Notes: generated by a model not told the origin, from the letters alone. Counted from the stretch's first letter, positions 1 through 10,200 are shown. The stretch: DNA of 64,000 nt from Cedecea davisae DSM 4568 (GCF_000412335.2 NZ_KE161030.1:2449750-2513749); one strand, 5' to 3'. A program made the numbers and translations.

Positions 1-1181
1 TGTTTTTGAGAAAGCACATGCAGCCAGAGCAGCGTGGCAAGGCTGCCGATAGGGGTAATTTTAGGGCCGAGATCGCAGCCAATAACGTTGGCATAAATCA
101 TCGCCTCTTTAATCACACCGCTGGCGCTGCTTCCGTCGATTGAAAGCGCTCCAATCAGAACTGTAGGCATATTATTCATCACCGACGACATGAAAGCCGT
201 CAGGAAACCGGTGCCCAGCGTTGCCGTCCACAGGCCTTTTTCCGCCAGCCAGTTCAGCACGCCGGAGAGCTGTTCGGTCAAACCGGCATTGCGCAGGCCG
301 TAGACCACCAGATACATGCCCAGCGAGAAGATAACGATTTGCCAGGGCGCGCCGCGCAGCACTTTCCCGGTATTGATTGCCTGCCCTCTTTTCGCCACCA
401 CAAACAGAACCAACGCTCCGGCCGCCGCAATCGCGCTAACCGGCACGCCAAGCGGCTCCAGAACAAAAAAGCCCACCAGCAGCAGTACCAGCACTATCCA
501 GCCGGTAATAAAAGTCGCCGGATCTTTAATTGCCTTCGCGGGCGTCTTCAGCAGCGTGAGGTCATAAACCGGCGGAATATCCTTGCGGAAAAACAGATGC
601 AGCATGATAAGCGTCGCAACAATCGCGGCGATGTTGACCGGCACCATGACAGAAGCATATTCGGTAAAGCCGAGATGGAAGAAATCCGCCGAGACGATAT
701 TCACCAGGTTGGAAACGATCAGCGGCAGGCTCGCCGCGTCGGCGATAAAACCCGCTGCCATTACAAACGCAAGCGTTGTCCCTTTGCTGAACCCCAGCGC
801 CAGCAGCATCGCTATCACGATTGGCGTCAGGATCAGCGCTGCGCCATCGTTGGCAAACAGCGCCGCGACCGCCGCGCCGAGGAGCACAATCCAGGTAAAC
901 AGTAGCCGTCCTCGCCCGTTTCCCCAGCGGGAAACATGCAGCGCCGCCCACTCAAAAAAGCCCGATTCATCCAGCAACAGGCTGATAATAATTACCGCGA
1001 TAAAGGTGGCGGTCGCGTTCCAGACGATGCTCCATACCACAGGAATATCGGTGACATGCACCACGCCGCTAGCCAGCGCCAGCCCCGCGCCTAGCAGCGC
1101 GCTCCAGCCGATCCCCAGCCCTTTCGGCTGCCAGATAACCAGCACAATGGTCAGAATAAAAATTGCCGCTGCCAAAAACAT
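1..1181 (-). CDS. arsB: Arsenite efflux permease ArsB (3' end cut by window edge)
   Basis: Integral inner-membrane arsenite/antimonite extruder that works alone by proton motive force or with an ArsA ATPase. Reading the minus strand from the ATG at 1181 gives a continuous hydrophobic frame of about 393 codons that runs off the window; the family is about 429 residues, so only the C-terminal tail is missing. Recognisable stretches include [20 protein letters not shown] at the N-terminus, [19 protein letters not shown], and [14 protein letters not shown], all near-identical to E. coli ArsB. It starts 73 bases after the arsR stop, in the usual arsRB order; arsC would lie beyond the left edge. 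Expression should follow arsR autoregulation. Identification is from recalled family sequence and is firm. Confidence 0.95.
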   Translation of the reverse strand, partial: MFLAAAIFILTIVLVIWQPKGLGIGWSALLGAGLALASGVVHVTDIPVVWSIVWNATATFIAVIIISLLLDESGFFEWAALHVSRWGNGRGRLLFTWIVLLGAAVAALFANDGAALILTPIVIAMLLALGFSKGTTLAFVMAAGFIADAASLPLIVSNLVNIVSADFFHLGFTEYASVMVPVNIAAIVATLIMLHLFFRKDIPPVYDLTLLKTPAKAIKDPATFITGWIVLVLLLVGFFVLEPLGVPVSAIAAAGALVLFVVAKRGQAINTGKVLRGAPWQIVIFSLGMYLVVYGLRNAGLTEQLSGVLNWLAEKGLWTATLGTGFLTAFMSSVMNNMPTVLIGALSIDGSSASGVIKEAMIYANVIGCDLGPKITPIGSLATLLWLHVLSQK

Positions 1182-1254
1182 CCTGCCTCCCGTCAGCGCC
1201 GTGAAGATCCGACGCAAACATATATGAAAAAATGAATATGATTAGATAAATTTT

Positions 1255-1596
1255 TTACCGGCAAAGCGCCGTCGAACCATCGGCTTCGATGCGCTTCAGC
1301 CGCGCCAATACGTCCTGCCCCTGGCCGTGCCAGGCCTGCTCAATCACCGCCGCGGCCCAGGCCGGCATATGGGGCGAGAGGCGATAGTAAATCCACTTTC
1401 CTTCGCGCCTGTCCAGCAGCAGTCCGCCTTCACGCAGCATCGCAAGATGGCGGGAAACCTTGGGTTGTGATTCCTGAAGCACGGCGGTTAATTCGCAGAC
1501 ACAAAGCTCATTCTTAGCCTTGAGCATCAAAACGATCGCCAGCCGCGTTTCGTCAGATAAGTTTTTAAAAAGCTGTAACGGCGTCAACGTGGACAT
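1255..1596 (-). CDS. arsR: ArsR-type arsenite-responsive repressor
   Basis: Small winged-helix metalloregulator (113 residues) that represses its own ars operon and releases DNA when As(III) or Sb(III) binds. The sensor cysteines are visible in NELCVCELTAVLQ, followed by the recognition helix QPKVSRHLAMLREGGLL and the wing RREGKWIYYRL. A longer in-frame start at 1659 exists, but the ATG at 1596 begins the family-typical MSTLTPLQLFKNLSDETR and has a GAGG-type ribosome site upstream. The promoter and a likely operator lie directly upstream. First gene of the arsRB operon. Confidence 0.95.
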   Translation of the reverse strand: MSTLTPLQLFKNLSDETRLAIVLMLKAKNELCVCELTAVLQESQPKVSRHLAMLREGGLLLDRREGKWIYYRLSPHMPAWAAAVIEQAWHGQGQDVLARLKRIEADGSTALCR

Positions 1597-1624
1597 AAAC
1601 CTGACCTCATGGATTAACCCCGCC

Positions 1625-1678
1625 ATGGTAAACCTGAAGCAAGGAATGTCAATAAACACATTCGAAAAAACATATTTG
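1625..1678 (-). promoter_or_regulatory. arsR promoter and probable ArsR operator
   Basis: On the minus strand a perfect -35 TTGACA (1647-1652) is followed after 16 bases by TACCAT (1625-1630), placing the start site near 1617, just before arsR. Immediately upstream at 1655-1678 lies an AT-rich imperfect dyad (ATATG, T-run, then ATGTGTT) closely resembling the E. coli arsR operator. The motif is seen; ArsR binding is inferred. Confidence 0.6.
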
Positions 1679-1684
1679 TTATGG

Positions 1685-1714
1685 CAAAAAAATACCCGAC
1701 CTGAGCCGGGTATT
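1685..1714 (-). terminator. Rho-independent terminator of narGHJI
   Basis: An 8-bp stem AATACCCG / CGGGTATT with an 8-base loop (1691-1714), followed on the minus strand by a run of seven T. It sits 17 bases past the narI stop. Confidence 0.85.
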
Positions 1715-1731
1715 CGATGCGCTACTCGCGG

Positions 1732-2409
1732 TTAGCGGCGGGCGCGTACTATCTGATATTTACGCGTCAGATATTCTACCGGCGCGCTCCAGACGTGCAC
1801 CAGACGGGTGAACGGGAACAGCAGGAAGATAGTCATGCCCAGCACCAGATGAACGCGGAAGATAAACGCCACGCCTTCCAGGTGCTCAGACGCGCCGCCG
1901 CGGAAGGTCACCACGCTCTGCGCCCAGCCCACCAGCTTCATCATTTCGCTGCCGTCCATATGCTGGGCGGAGAACGGAATAGTGCCGAGGCCTAACGCAC
2001 ACTGCACCATCAAAATGCTGAGGATAAGAATATCCGCTGGCGTCGAGGTTGCACGAATACGCGGGTTAAACAGGCGGCGTTTCAACAGCAGCAGGCCGCC
2101 CACCAGCGTCATCACACCGCAGGCACCGCCCGCGATCATCGCCATTTTTTGCTTCACGTCCACGGGCAGGAAGGATTCATACATCCAGTGCGGCGTCAGC
2201 ATGCCGAGGAAATGGCCGGCAAAAATCCCCAGAATACCGAAGTGGAACAGGTTGGAAGCCATGTTCATGCCCTTCGGATCCAGCATCTGGCTGGAGGCGG
2301 CGCGCCAGGTATACTGCCCGTAGTCATAGCGCAGCCAGCTGCCCACCAGAAATACCGTCCCGCACAGGTACGGATAGATATCAAAGAAGAATACGCTCAG
2401 GAAATGCAT
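1732..2409 (-). CDS. narI: Respiratory nitrate reductase A, gamma subunit (cytochrome b)
   Basis: Membrane anchor of the NarGHI complex (225 residues). It takes electrons from quinol on the periplasmic side and passes them through two b haems to NarH. Five hydrophobic segments are visible, with histidines in the second and fifth helices (for example [19 protein letters not shown] and [20 protein letters not shown]) that match the haem ligands of E. coli NarI. The ATG overlaps the narJ stop by one base, so translation is coupled. Last gene of narGHJI. Confidence 0.97.
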   Translation of the reverse strand: MHFLSVFFFDIYPYLCGTVFLVGSWLRYDYGQYTWRAASSQMLDPKGMNMASNLFHFGILGIFAGHFLGMLTPHWMYESFLPVDVKQKMAMIAGGACGVMTLVGGLLLLKRRLFNPRIRATSTPADILILSILMVQCALGLGTIPFSAQHMDGSEMMKLVGWAQSVVTFRGGASEHLEGVAFIFRVHLVLGMTIFLLFPFTRLVHVWSAPVEYLTRKYQIVRARR

Positions 2410-3113
2410 TATTGCTGCCCTCCGATTTCGAGATACTGCGGAGCAACCGCCCCGGCAAAGCGGCGTTGATGGCTGGAGATCTCAGACTCTCCGCAGCCCG
2501 CCTCGGCGATAAATTTGACCTGCTCCTCTTCCCACACCGCGTCCAGCGCCTGCGGGGTATCGTCGCGTGCTTCATCGGCAATCTGCTTGCCTACGCTTTC
2601 CGCGCTGACATCACTTGCCGACAGAGCCAGCAGCATATCGAACAGCAGCGCATAGTCGCTTTCCCGTTGTTTGAGGCGCGCGCTAAGCAGCGCCAGAATC
2701 GGGGCGATATCCTGCAAGCCGCCGCGCGCCTCGCCTTCCGGCTGCTGGGAAAGATATTCCAGATACAGCGGCAGATGGTCCGGCAGTTCGCGGCTGTCGA
2801 TTTCCAGCCCGGCGCGCTGATACTGATTCATCAAATTCACCATCGCCTGGCCCCGGTCGCGTGACTCGCCGTGAACGTGTTCAAACAGCAGCAGCGAAGT
2901 GGCGCGGCCACGGTCGAATAACTCGCCGTAACTGGCCTGAGCATCAAGCAGCTCGCGGCCGCAAAGCGAGGAAATGAAGCTCCCCAGCTCTGCACGCTGG
3001 GCCGAATTGAGGGCGGTGCCCTCCTCCAGCGCGGCCGCCAGTTCGTCATGGTGCTGCCACAAAGCAGCATCCGGGTACTCCATCAGGCGGGAGATTATCA
3101 ACAGTTCAATCAT
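2409..3113 (-). CDS. narJ: Nitrate reductase assembly chaperone NarJ
   Basis: Cytoplasmic redox-enzyme maturation chaperone (234 residues, TorD/NarJ family) that binds the NarG N-terminus, permits molybdenum-cofactor insertion and controls attachment to NarI. It is not part of the final enzyme. All-alpha composition and family-typical stretches such as [12 protein letters not shown] and [30 protein letters not shown] are seen. It overlaps the narH stop by 4 bases and the narI start by 1 base. Confidence 0.96.
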   Translation of the reverse strand: MIELLIISRLMEYPDAALWQHHDELAAALEEGTALNSAQRAELGSFISSLCGRELLDAQASYGELFDRGRATSLLLFEHVHGESRDRGQAMVNLMNQYQRAGLEIDSRELPDHLPLYLEYLSQQPEGEARGGLQDIAPILALLSARLKQRESDYALLFDMLLALSASDVSAESVGKQIADEARDDTPQALDAVWEEEQVKFIAEAGCGESEISSHQRRFAGAVAPQYLEIGGQQ

Positions 3114-4645
3114 GGGTGCGGCTCCGTTTTACCGGACACATCGATGGCGTCGATGCGGCGGCTGTTGAACAGGTTGAACTTGGTATCGCTGCCGTGGCAG
3201 CCGTCGCCGAAGCTAAAGCCGCAGCCGTTACGTTCCGGGAACGCATCTGCCGCCAGCTCGCGATGGCTGGTCGGCACCACAAAGCGGTCTTCGTAGTTGG
3301 CGATAGCCAGATAGCGATACATTTCCTGAGCCTGAGCTTCGGTCAAGCCCACCTCTTCCAGCGCACGGGTATCATTCACCCCGTCCACGGTTTCAGCACG
3401 TTTGTAATGGCGCATAGCCATCATACGTTTCAGGGCGCGCAGCACCGGTGCGGTGTCACCTGCTGTCAGCAGATTCGCCAGATATTCCACAGGAATACGC
3501 AGGCTTTCTACGTCAGGCAGAATGCCGGTATGCGGCAGCTGGCCCGCATCGGCAGCGGACTGGATCGGCGACAGAGGCGGCACGTACCAGACCATCGGCA
3601 GCGTGCGGTATTCCGGGTGCAGAGGCAGCGCCAGCTTCCAGTCCATCGCCATTTTGTAAACCGGCGACTGCTGGGCCGCGTCGATAACGCTCTGCGGCAC
3701 GCCGTCTTTCAGCGCCTGCTCGATAACCGCAGGATCGTTCGGGTTCAGGAACACGCCGAGCTGGCGCTCATAGAGATCCTGTTCGTTTTCGGTGCTTGCC
3801 GCTTCTTCAATCGCGTCCGCATCGTAAAGCAGCACGCCGAGGTAGCGGATGCGGCCTACGCAAGTTTCGGAGCAGACCGTCGGCATACCCGCTTCGATAC
3901 GCGGATAGCAGAAGATGCACTTCTCAGACTTGCCGGTCTTCCAGTTGAAGTAGATCTTTTTGTACGGGCAGCCGGTTACGCACATGCGCCAGCCGCGGCA
4001 CTTATCCTGATCGATAAGCACGATGCCGTCTTCTTCACGCTTGTAAATAGCGCCGCTCGGGCAGGTCGCCGCACACGCCGGGTTAAGGCAGTGCTCGCAC
4101 AGGCGCGGAAGATACATCATGAAGGTATTTTCAAACTGGCCGTACATCGCCTTCTGCATGTTCTGGAAGTTCTGATCTTTAGCGCGCTTCTCAAACTCGC
4201 CGCCGAGGATCTCTTCCCAGTTCGGGCCTGCTTCGATTTTGTTCATCCGCTGGCCGGTTATCAGCGAGCGCGGACGGGCGATCGGCTGATGCTTGCCTTC
4301 AGGCGCGTTATGAAGATGCTGGTAGTCGTAATCAAACGGCTCGTAGTAATCATCGATGCCCGGCAGGTGCGGGTTAGCGAAGATTTTGCCCAGCAGCATG
4401 GCGCGGTTGCCCATGCGCGGCTGGAGCTTACCGTTGATTTTACGGATCCAGCCACCTTTCCATTTTTCCTGGTTTTCCCAGTCGTTCGGGTAGCCAATGC
4501 CGGGTTTGGTTTCGACGTTGTTAAACCACGCGTACTCCATCCCTTCGCGGCTGGTCCAGACGTTTTTACAGGTCACCGAACAGGTGTGGCAGCCGATGCA
4601 TTTATCAAGGTTCAGCACCATGCCGACTTGTGAACGAATTTTCAT
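3110..4645 (-). CDS. narH: Nitrate reductase A, beta (iron-sulfur) subunit
   Basis: Electron-transfer subunit (511 residues) with three [4Fe-4S] and one [3Fe-4S] cluster, linking NarI haems to NarG. Cysteine motifs are seen at CIGCHTCSVTCK near residue 16, in the CEHCLNPACAATCPSGA block, in CRGWRMCVTGCP (tryptophan in place of one cysteine, the 3Fe-4S signature), and in the later KCIFCYPRIEAGMPTVC block. It overlaps both narG and narJ by 4 bases (ATGA). A 505-residue open frame on the opposite strand is only its shadow. Confidence 0.98.
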   Translation of the reverse strand: MKIRSQVGMVLNLDKCIGCHTCSVTCKNVWTSREGMEYAWFNNVETKPGIGYPNDWENQEKWKGGWIRKINGKLQPRMGNRAMLLGKIFANPHLPGIDDYYEPFDYDYQHLHNAPEGKHQPIARPRSLITGQRMNKIEAGPNWEEILGGEFEKRAKDQNFQNMQKAMYGQFENTFMMYLPRLCEHCLNPACAATCPSGAIYKREEDGIVLIDQDKCRGWRMCVTGCPYKKIYFNWKTGKSEKCIFCYPRIEAGMPTVCSETCVGRIRYLGVLLYDADAIEEAASTENEQDLYERQLGVFLNPNDPAVIEQALKDGVPQSVIDAAQQSPVYKMAMDWKLALPLHPEYRTLPMVWYVPPLSPIQSAADAGQLPHTGILPDVESLRIPVEYLANLLTAGDTAPVLRALKRMMAMRHYKRAETVDGVNDTRALEEVGLTEAQAQEMYRYLAIANYEDRFVVPTSHRELAADAFPERNGCGFSFGDGCHGSDTKFNLFNSRRIDAIDVSGKTEPHP

Positions 4646-7600
4646 TTTACGCTCTCCTGTTTCTGGTCGTTACCTTCGCCATCTAACCAGTTAATCTCTT
4701 TCATCTTGCGCACCACCACGAACTCATCGCGGTTGGAGCCCACCGTGCCGTAATAGTTGAAACCGTATGCCAGCTGCGCGTAACCGCCAATCATATGCGT
4801 TGGTTTAGGGCTAATACGGGTCACCGAGTTATGAATACCGCCGCGCTGGCCGGTTATCTCAGAACCCGGCAGGTTCACAATGCGCTCCTGGGCGTGGTAC
4901 ATCATGGTCATCCCGTCAGGAATACGCTGGCTCACTACCGCACGCGCGGTCAGGGCGCCGTTTTTGTTGAATACTTCAATCCAGTCGTTATCCGCAATGC
5001 CAAGATCTTTAGCATCCGACTCGCTCATCCAGACAATCGGCCCGCCGCGCGACAGCGTCAGCATCAGCAGGTTGTCGCTGTAGGTAGAGTGAATGCCCCA
5101 TTTCTGGTGCGGCGTCAGGAAGTTCAGCGCCTTCTCCGGGTTACCGTTGGACTTGGTGCCCATCACGCCTTTTACCGAACGGGTATCAATTGGCGGACGG
5201 TAAACCAGCAGGCTTTCGCCGAAGTCGCGCATCCACTGATGATCCTGATAAAGCTGCTGACGGCCGGAAAGCGTACGCCATGGGATCATCTCGTGAACGT
5301 TGGTGTAACCCGCGCTGTAGGAAACATGCTCATCCTCAAGACCTGACCAGGTCGGGCTGGAGATGATTTTGCGCGGCTGCGCCTGAATATCGCGGAAGCG
5401 AATTTTTTCGTCTTCTTTATTGGTCGCCAGATGCGTATGGCCGCGGCCGGTAAACTCACCGAGCGCGGCCCAGGCCTTCACCGCAACCTGGCCGTTGGTT
5501 TCCGGTGCCAGGGTGAGGATCACTTCAGCAGCATCAATCGCGGAGTTGATCATCGGCTGGCCTTTTGCCGGGCCGTCTGCTTTCTCGTAGTTGAGCTTGC
5601 GCAGCAGATCCATCTCGCTTTGGGTGTTCCAGGAAATGCCTTTCCCGCCGTTGCCGATTTTTTCCATCAGCGGGCCAACCGAGGTGAAGCGCTCGTAGGT
5701 TGCCGGATAATCACGCTCAACCACCATAAGGTGCGGCGCAGTTTTCCCCGGGATCAGGTCGCATTCACCTTTCTTCCAGTCCTGCACGCCGTAAGGCTGA
5801 GCCAGTTCGGCGGCGGAGTCATGCTGAATAGGCAGCGTAACCACGTCGGTTTCTTTACCGAGATGGCCAACACAGACTTCTGAGAATTTCTTCGCGATGG
5901 CTTTATAAATTTCCCAGTCGCTTTTTGACTCCCAGGCCGGGTCAACTGCGGCAGAAAGCGGGTGAATAAACGGATGCATATCCGAGGTATTCATATCGTC
6001 TTTCTCATACCAGGTTGCCGTCGGCAGCACGATATCGGAATACAGGCAGGTGCTGGACAGGCGGAAGTCCAGAGTCACCACCAGGTCCAGCTTACCGTCG
6101 AGGCCGTTATCGACCCACTCAACTTCTTCCGGCATCACGCCGCCTTCCTGGCCCAGGTCTTTACCCTGAATACCGTTTTCGGTTCCCAGCAGGTATTTGA
6201 GCATGTACTCATGCCCTTTACCGGAGGAGCCAAGCAGGTTGGAACGCCAGACAAACAGGTTGCGTGGATGGTTATTGCCCGCGTCCGGCTGTTCGGAGGC
6301 GAAACGGATCCCGCCTGATTTCAGCTGTTCGGCGGTGTAATCAGCCGGGGACATACCGGCGGCTTTCGCCTGCTGCGCAATGTGCAGCGGGTTGGTGTTC
6401 AACTGCGGAGCGGAAGGCAACCAGCCCATACGCTCGGCGCGCACGTTGAAGTCAATCAGGTGGCCGCTGTAGCGGGATTTATCCGCCAGCGGTGACAGCA
6501 GCTCTTCCGCCGTCAGCGACTCATAGCGCCACTGGCTGGAATGGTTGTAGAAGAACGAGGTGCTGTTCATATGGCGCGGCGGACGCTGCCAGTCGAGCGC
6601 AAACGCCAGAGGCTGCCAGCCGGTCTGCGGACGCAGTTTTTCCTGGCCGACATAGTGCGCCCAGCCGCCGCCGCTTTGACCAACACAGCCGCAGAAGATC
6701 AGCATATTGATCAGGCCACGGTAGTTGCTGTCCATGTGGAACCAGTGGTTCAGACCGGCGCCGACGATAATCATCGAACGGCCATGGGTTTTGTTGGCGT
6801 TATCGGCAAATTCGCGTGCGATGCGGATAATATGCTGACGCGGCACGCCGGTAATCTGCTCAGCCCAGGCCGGAGTATAGGCTTTTACATCGTCGTAGCT
6901 GCTGGCGCAGTTTTCGTCGCCCAGGCCACGGTCAAGGCCATAGTTAGCCAGGGTGAGATCGTAAACGGTGGTGACCAGCGCGCTGCTGCCGTCCGCCAGT
7001 TGGATACGTTTGACCGGCAGTTTGTGCAACAGAACGTTTTCCAGCTTAACGTTATTGAAGTGTTCGGAGCTTTCGCCGCCAAAATACGGGAACCCGACTT
7101 CGGCTACCTCGTCATGGCTGCCCAGCAGGCTCAGGCGCAGTTCGGCTTCTTCGCCGCTGGTGCCGTCGCGCTGCTCAAGGTTCCATTTGCCCTTCTCGCC
7201 CCAGCGGAAGCCGATGGAGCCGTTCGGCGCGCTCAGGTCACCGGTGGTGTCGTTCAGGGCTACGGTTTTCCACTGCGGATTGTTTTCCTGACCGAGGTTA
7301 TCCACCAGATCGGCAGCGCGCAGCATACGGCCTGCGGCGTAGAAGCCGTCGCGCTCTTCCAGCATCACCAGCATCGGCATGTCGGTGTAGCGGCGAACAT
7401 AGTCGGTGAAATACTGGCTGGGATTATCGAGATGGAACTCGCGCAGCATAACGTGGCCCATCGCCAGCGCCATCGCGGCATCGGTCCCCTGTTTAGGCGA
7501 CAGCCACTGGTCGCAAAGCTTGGCTATTTCGGCGTAATCCGGGGTGACGGCAACGGTTTTGGTGCCCTTGTAGCGAACTTCAGTGAAGAAGTGCGCATCC

Positions 7601-8388
7601 GGCGTACGGGTCTGCGGCACGTTAGAGCCCCAGGCGATGATGTAGCTGGAGTTGTACCAGTCGGCGGACTCAGGTACGTCGGTTTGCTCGCCCCAGGTCA
7701 TCGGCGAAGCCGGCGGCAGGTCGCAATACCAGTCGTAGAAGCTCAGGCAGGTACCGCCGATAAGCGACAGATAGCGCGCGCCGGAAGCATAAGAAACCAT
7801 CGACATCGCCGGGATAGGCGAGAAGCCCGCGATGCGGTCCGGGCCGAAGGTTTTTGCGGTAAAGACGTTAGCGGCGGCAATCAGTTCGTTCACTTCCTGC
7901 CAGCTTGAGCGCACAAAGCCCCCGCGTCCACGCGCCTGCTTATAGCTTTTGGCTTTTTCAGGATCGTTGATAATTGAAGCCCAGGCGTTTACCGGATCGC
8001 TGTGCTGCACTTTTGCTTCACGCCAGAGTTTGATCAGGCGTTTACGCATCAGCGGGTATTTCAGGCGGTTGGCGCTGTAGAGATACCAGGAGTAGCTGGC
8101 GCCGCGAGGGCAGCCGCGTGGCTCGTGGTTAGGCATATCGGGGCGGGTGCGCGGGTAATCGGTTTGCTGGGTTTCCCAGGTGACCAGGCCGCTTTTAACA
8201 TAAATCTTCCAGCTACAGGAGCCGGTGCAGTTCACGCCGTGAGTAGAACGAACCACTTTGTCGTGCTGCCAGCGCTGGCGGTAACCTTCCTCCCAGTCGC
8301 GGTTGGTGTCGAGCAGTTGGCCATGTCCATTGGCAAAAGTTTCGCCCTTCTGTTTGAAGTAACGAAACCGGTCGAGGAATTTGCTCAT
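4642..8388 (-). CDS. narG: Nitrate reductase A, alpha (catalytic, molybdenum) subunit
   Basis: Catalytic subunit (1248 residues; E. coli 1247) that reduces nitrate to nitrite in the cytoplasm at a bis-molybdopterin guanine dinucleotide centre. The FS0 cluster ligands, one histidine and three cysteines, are visible in HGVNCTGSCSWKIYV and EPRGCPRGASYSW near residues 50-95. The N-terminus MSKFLDRFRYFKQKGE matches the non-cleaved Tat-like leader of the family. A clear ribosome site (AGGAG) precedes the ATG. First gene of narGHJI, driven by the FNR/NarL promoter upstream. Confidence 0.98.
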   Translation of the reverse strand: MSKFLDRFRYFKQKGETFANGHGQLLDTNRDWEEGYRQRWQHDKVVRSTHGVNCTGSCSWKIYVKSGLVTWETQQTDYPRTRPDMPNHEPRGCPRGASYSWYLYSANRLKYPLMRKRLIKLWREAKVQHSDPVNAWASIINDPEKAKSYKQARGRGGFVRSSWQEVNELIAAANVFTAKTFGPDRIAGFSPIPAMSMVSYASGARYLSLIGGTCLSFYDWYCDLPPASPMTWGEQTDVPESADWYNSSYIIAWGSNVPQTRTPDAHFFTEVRYKGTKTVAVTPDYAEIAKLCDQWLSPKQGTDAAMALAMGHVMLREFHLDNPSQYFTDYVRRYTDMPMLVMLEERDGFYAAGRMLRAADLVDNLGQENNPQWKTVALNDTTGDLSAPNGSIGFRWGEKGKWNLEQRDGTSGEEAELRLSLLGSHDEVAEVGFPYFGGESSEHFNNVKLENVLLHKLPVKRIQLADGSSALVTTVYDLTLANYGLDRGLGDENCASSYDDVKAYTPAWAEQITGVPRQHIIRIAREFADNANKTHGRSMIIVGAGLNHWFHMDSNYRGLINMLIFCGCVGQSGGGWAHYVGQEKLRPQTGWQPLAFALDWQRPPRHMNSTSFFYNHSSQWRYESLTAEELLSPLADKSRYSGHLIDFNVRAERMGWLPSAPQLNTNPLHIAQQAKAAGMSPADYTAEQLKSGGIRFASEQPDAGNNHPRNLFVWRSNLLGSSGKGHEYMLKYLLGTENGIQGKDLGQEGGVMPEEVEWVDNGLDGKLDLVVTLDFRLSSTCLYSDIVLPTATWYEKDDMNTSDMHPFIHPLSAAVDPAWESKSDWEIYKAIAKKFSEVCVGHLGKETDVVTLPIQHDSAAELAQPYGVQDWKKGECDLIPGKTAPHLMVVERDYPATYERFTSVGPLMEKIGNGGKGISWNTQSEMDLLRKLNYEKADGPAKGQPMINSAIDAAEVILTLAPETNGQVAVKAWAALGEFTGRGHTHLATNKEDEKIRFRDIQAQPRKIISSPTWSGLEDEHVSYSAGYTNVHEMIPWRTLSGRQQLYQDHQWMRDFGESLLVYRPPIDTRSVKGVMGTKSNGNPEKALNFLTPHQKWGIHSTYSDNLLMLTLSRGGPIVWMSESDAKDLGIADNDWIEVFNKNGALTARAVVSQRIPDGMTMMYHAQERIVNLPGSEITGQRGGIHNSVTRISPKPTHMIGGYAQLAYGFNYYGTVGSNRDEFVVVRKMKEINWLDGEGNDQKQESVK

Positions 8389-8449
8389 CGGGGTTCTCCT
8401 GATGTGGAGCCTGCAGGCTCTTCTGGTGAAATCGACATTGCTGAATGAC

Positions 8450-8495
8450 AGGAAAGTTAACGCTTAGAAAGCATAGGATATTTGATGATGATCAA
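8450..8495 (-). promoter_or_regulatory. narG promoter with FNR site
   Basis: A perfect FNR box, TTGAT-gatg-ATCAA, lies at 8482-8495. Its centre at 8488.5 implies a start near 8447, with a weak -10 around 8454-8459, the class II (-41.5) arrangement known for E. coli narG. The upstream narG-narK region carries NarL sites. Confidence 0.8.
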
Positions 8496-8608
8496 CTGCT
8501 CCGGGTGTGGTCTTTCACCAGAAACGAAGATCTACCACCAAAGTATAATCACGGAAAATCCTGTAACTTAATGTATTTTAAGGATTAAAAATAACACCTC
8601 GTTATCAT

Positions 8609-8646
8609 GGGGGTAAAGGATTCATCCCTACAGGTATTAAGGGGTA
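8609..8646 (-). promoter_or_regulatory. NarL heptamers upstream of narG
   Basis: TACCCCT (minus strand, 8640-8646) fits the TACYYMT consensus and is centred about 196 bases before the inferred narG start, the same place as the high-affinity -195 NarL site of E. coli. A second heptamer-like TACCCCC is at 8609-8615. An IHF bend between them is expected but was not identified with confidence. Confidence 0.6.
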
Positions 8647-8683
8647 GAGACTCACAAATGCGTCGCTTTCCGCTGCATAAGGC

Positions 8684-8709
8684 AAAAAAAAGCGCGACCG
8701 AAGCCGCGC
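8684..8709 (-). terminator. narK terminator
   Basis: On the minus strand a GCGCGG-cttcg-type hairpin closing with CGCGC is followed by eight T. It lies 27 bases past the narK stop. Confidence 0.85.
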
Positions 8710-8735
8710 AAAGGGATAACCAAAGGTTAAATCGT

Positions 8736-10127
8736 TTAGCGTGAAGATTTACGGCCGTAAACCGCCCAGGTAATCACCACGCAGACAATGTAGAACACCA
8801 GGAAGACTTTCATCGCCCCTGCGGGAGAGCCGGTTAATGCCAGAGAGGTCCCGAAGGCTTTAGGAATGAAGAAGCCACCAATCGCGCCAATGGCCGAAAT
8901 AAAGCCCAGCGCGGCCGCGGTGTCGGTTGCCGCCTCACGCATCGCGTGCTCATCGCTGCCGCCCGCCGCTTTGACTCTGTCCATAGTCAGCTTACGGAAG
9001 ATAACGGAAATCATCTGGAAGGTTGAGCCGCTGCCCAGACCCGCAGTGAGGAACAGCATCAGGAACACGCCGAAGAAGGCGATAAAGTTGCCGCCCTCGC
9101 CGTTGCTCGGCAGCGTGGTGAACAGCAGCGCGCTGAATACCGCCATCAGGATAAAGTTATACAGCGAGACGCGGATCCCGCCCCAGCGGTCGGAAATAGC
9201 ACCGCCGGCCGAACGAGCCAGCGCGCCAAAGAGCGGGCCGAAGAAGGCAAAGTGGAGAATATTCACGTCCGGGAACTGGGTTTTGGACAGCATCGCAAAC
9301 CCTGCGGAGAAGCCGATGAACGAGCCAAAGGTCGCCAGATAGAGCACGCCCAGCACCCAAAGATGCCCGCGCTTAAGCACCGGCAGCTGTTCACGCAGCG
9401 ACGCTTTCGAGGCGGAGAGATCGTTCATGCCAAACCAGGCGGCAATAGTGAAAATGGCCAGGAACGGCACCCAGATCCACGCGGCATTTTCCAGGAACAG
9501 CATCGTGCCGTCGCCCTGTTCAACGCCCTTACCGCCAAATACCGCAAACATTGACGCAGAGATAACCAGCGGAGCCACCAGCTGCATCACGCTGACGCCC
9601 ATATTGCCCAGGCCGCCGTTAATCCCCAAAGCGCCACCCTGCTTCGCCTTCGGGAAGAAGAAGCTGATGTTAGCCATGCTGGAAGCAAAGTTCGCACCGG
9701 CAAAACCGCACAGCAGCGAGATGATGATGAAGGTATTGAAAGAGGTGCTGGTATCCTGCACCGCAAAGCCCAGCCACACGCACGGAATAATTAAAATCCC
9801 GGTGCTGAACGCCGTCCAGCGGCGGCCGCCAAATACCGGCACCATAAATGAATACGGCACGCGCAGCAGTGCGCCGGAAACCGAAGGCAGCGCGGTAAGC
9901 ATAAACAGCTGGTCGGTAGAGAAATTAAATCCAACTTTGTTAAGGTTGACCGCTACGGCGCTAAACAACATCCAGACGCAGAACGCCAACAGCAGGCTGG
10001 GAACTGAAATCCACAGGTTACGGCTGGCAATACGGTGACCTTTTTGCTGCCAGAACTGCGGGTCCTCCGGCCGCCAGTCGGTAATCAGTGCGTCCGAGGA
10101 CTTCTCGGTTGCGGGGGACTGTGACAT
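8736..10127 (-). CDS. narK: Nitrate/nitrite antiporter NarK
   Basis: Inner-membrane major facilitator (463 residues, same as E. coli NarK) that takes up nitrate in exchange for nitrite. Twelve hydrophobic segments and the two family-signature blocks, ANFASSMANISFFFPKAKQG and GLGSGSTFQMISVIF, are visible; the substrate-binding arginines lie in LLRVPYSFM and in the second half. An upstream in-frame ATG at 10160 exists, but 10127 gives MSQSPATEKSSD as in the family and a better ribosome site. Monocistronic: own promoter and terminator. Confidence 0.96.
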   Translation of the reverse strand: MSQSPATEKSSDALITDWRPEDPQFWQQKGHRIASRNLWISVPSLLLAFCVWMLFSAVAVNLNKVGFNFSTDQLFMLTALPSVSGALLRVPYSFMVPVFGGRRWTAFSTGILIIPCVWLGFAVQDTSTSFNTFIIISLLCGFAGANFASSMANISFFFPKAKQGGALGINGGLGNMGVSVMQLVAPLVISASMFAVFGGKGVEQGDGTMLFLENAAWIWVPFLAIFTIAAWFGMNDLSASKASLREQLPVLKRGHLWVLGVLYLATFGSFIGFSAGFAMLSKTQFPDVNILHFAFFGPLFGALARSAGGAISDRWGGIRVSLYNFILMAVFSALLFTTLPSNGEGGNFIAFFGVFLMLFLTAGLGSGSTFQMISVIFRKLTMDRVKAAGGSDEHAMREAATDTAAALGFISAIGAIGGFFIPKAFGTSLALTGSPAGAMKVFLVFYIVCVVITWAVYGRKSSR

Positions 10128-10186
10128 AAACACCTCAATTTGTGTGAGTAACTGCTGCAACCTTAGGGTTATGGAGTGGAGATTAG

Positions 10187-10200
10187 TTGATGCAAATCAA
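10187..10200 (-). promoter_or_regulatory. FNR site of the narK promoter
   Basis: Perfect dyad TTGAT-gcaa-ATCAA. It is 60 bases upstream of the narK start codon; a class II position gives a start near 10152. Activation in anaerobiosis is inferred from E. coli narK. Confidence 0.8.

Noticed and set aside
562..951. 129-residue minus-strand frame near the left edge
   Set aside because: It is in a different minus-strand frame from arsB, which explains the region fully.
3116..4633. 505-residue open frame on the plus strand across narH
   Set aside because: Exact shadow of narH; composition is unlike a protein and it has no ribosome site or family motif.
6541..7908. 455-residue plus-strand frame within narG
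   Set aside because: Antisense to the well-supported narG catalytic subunit; no recognisable motifs.
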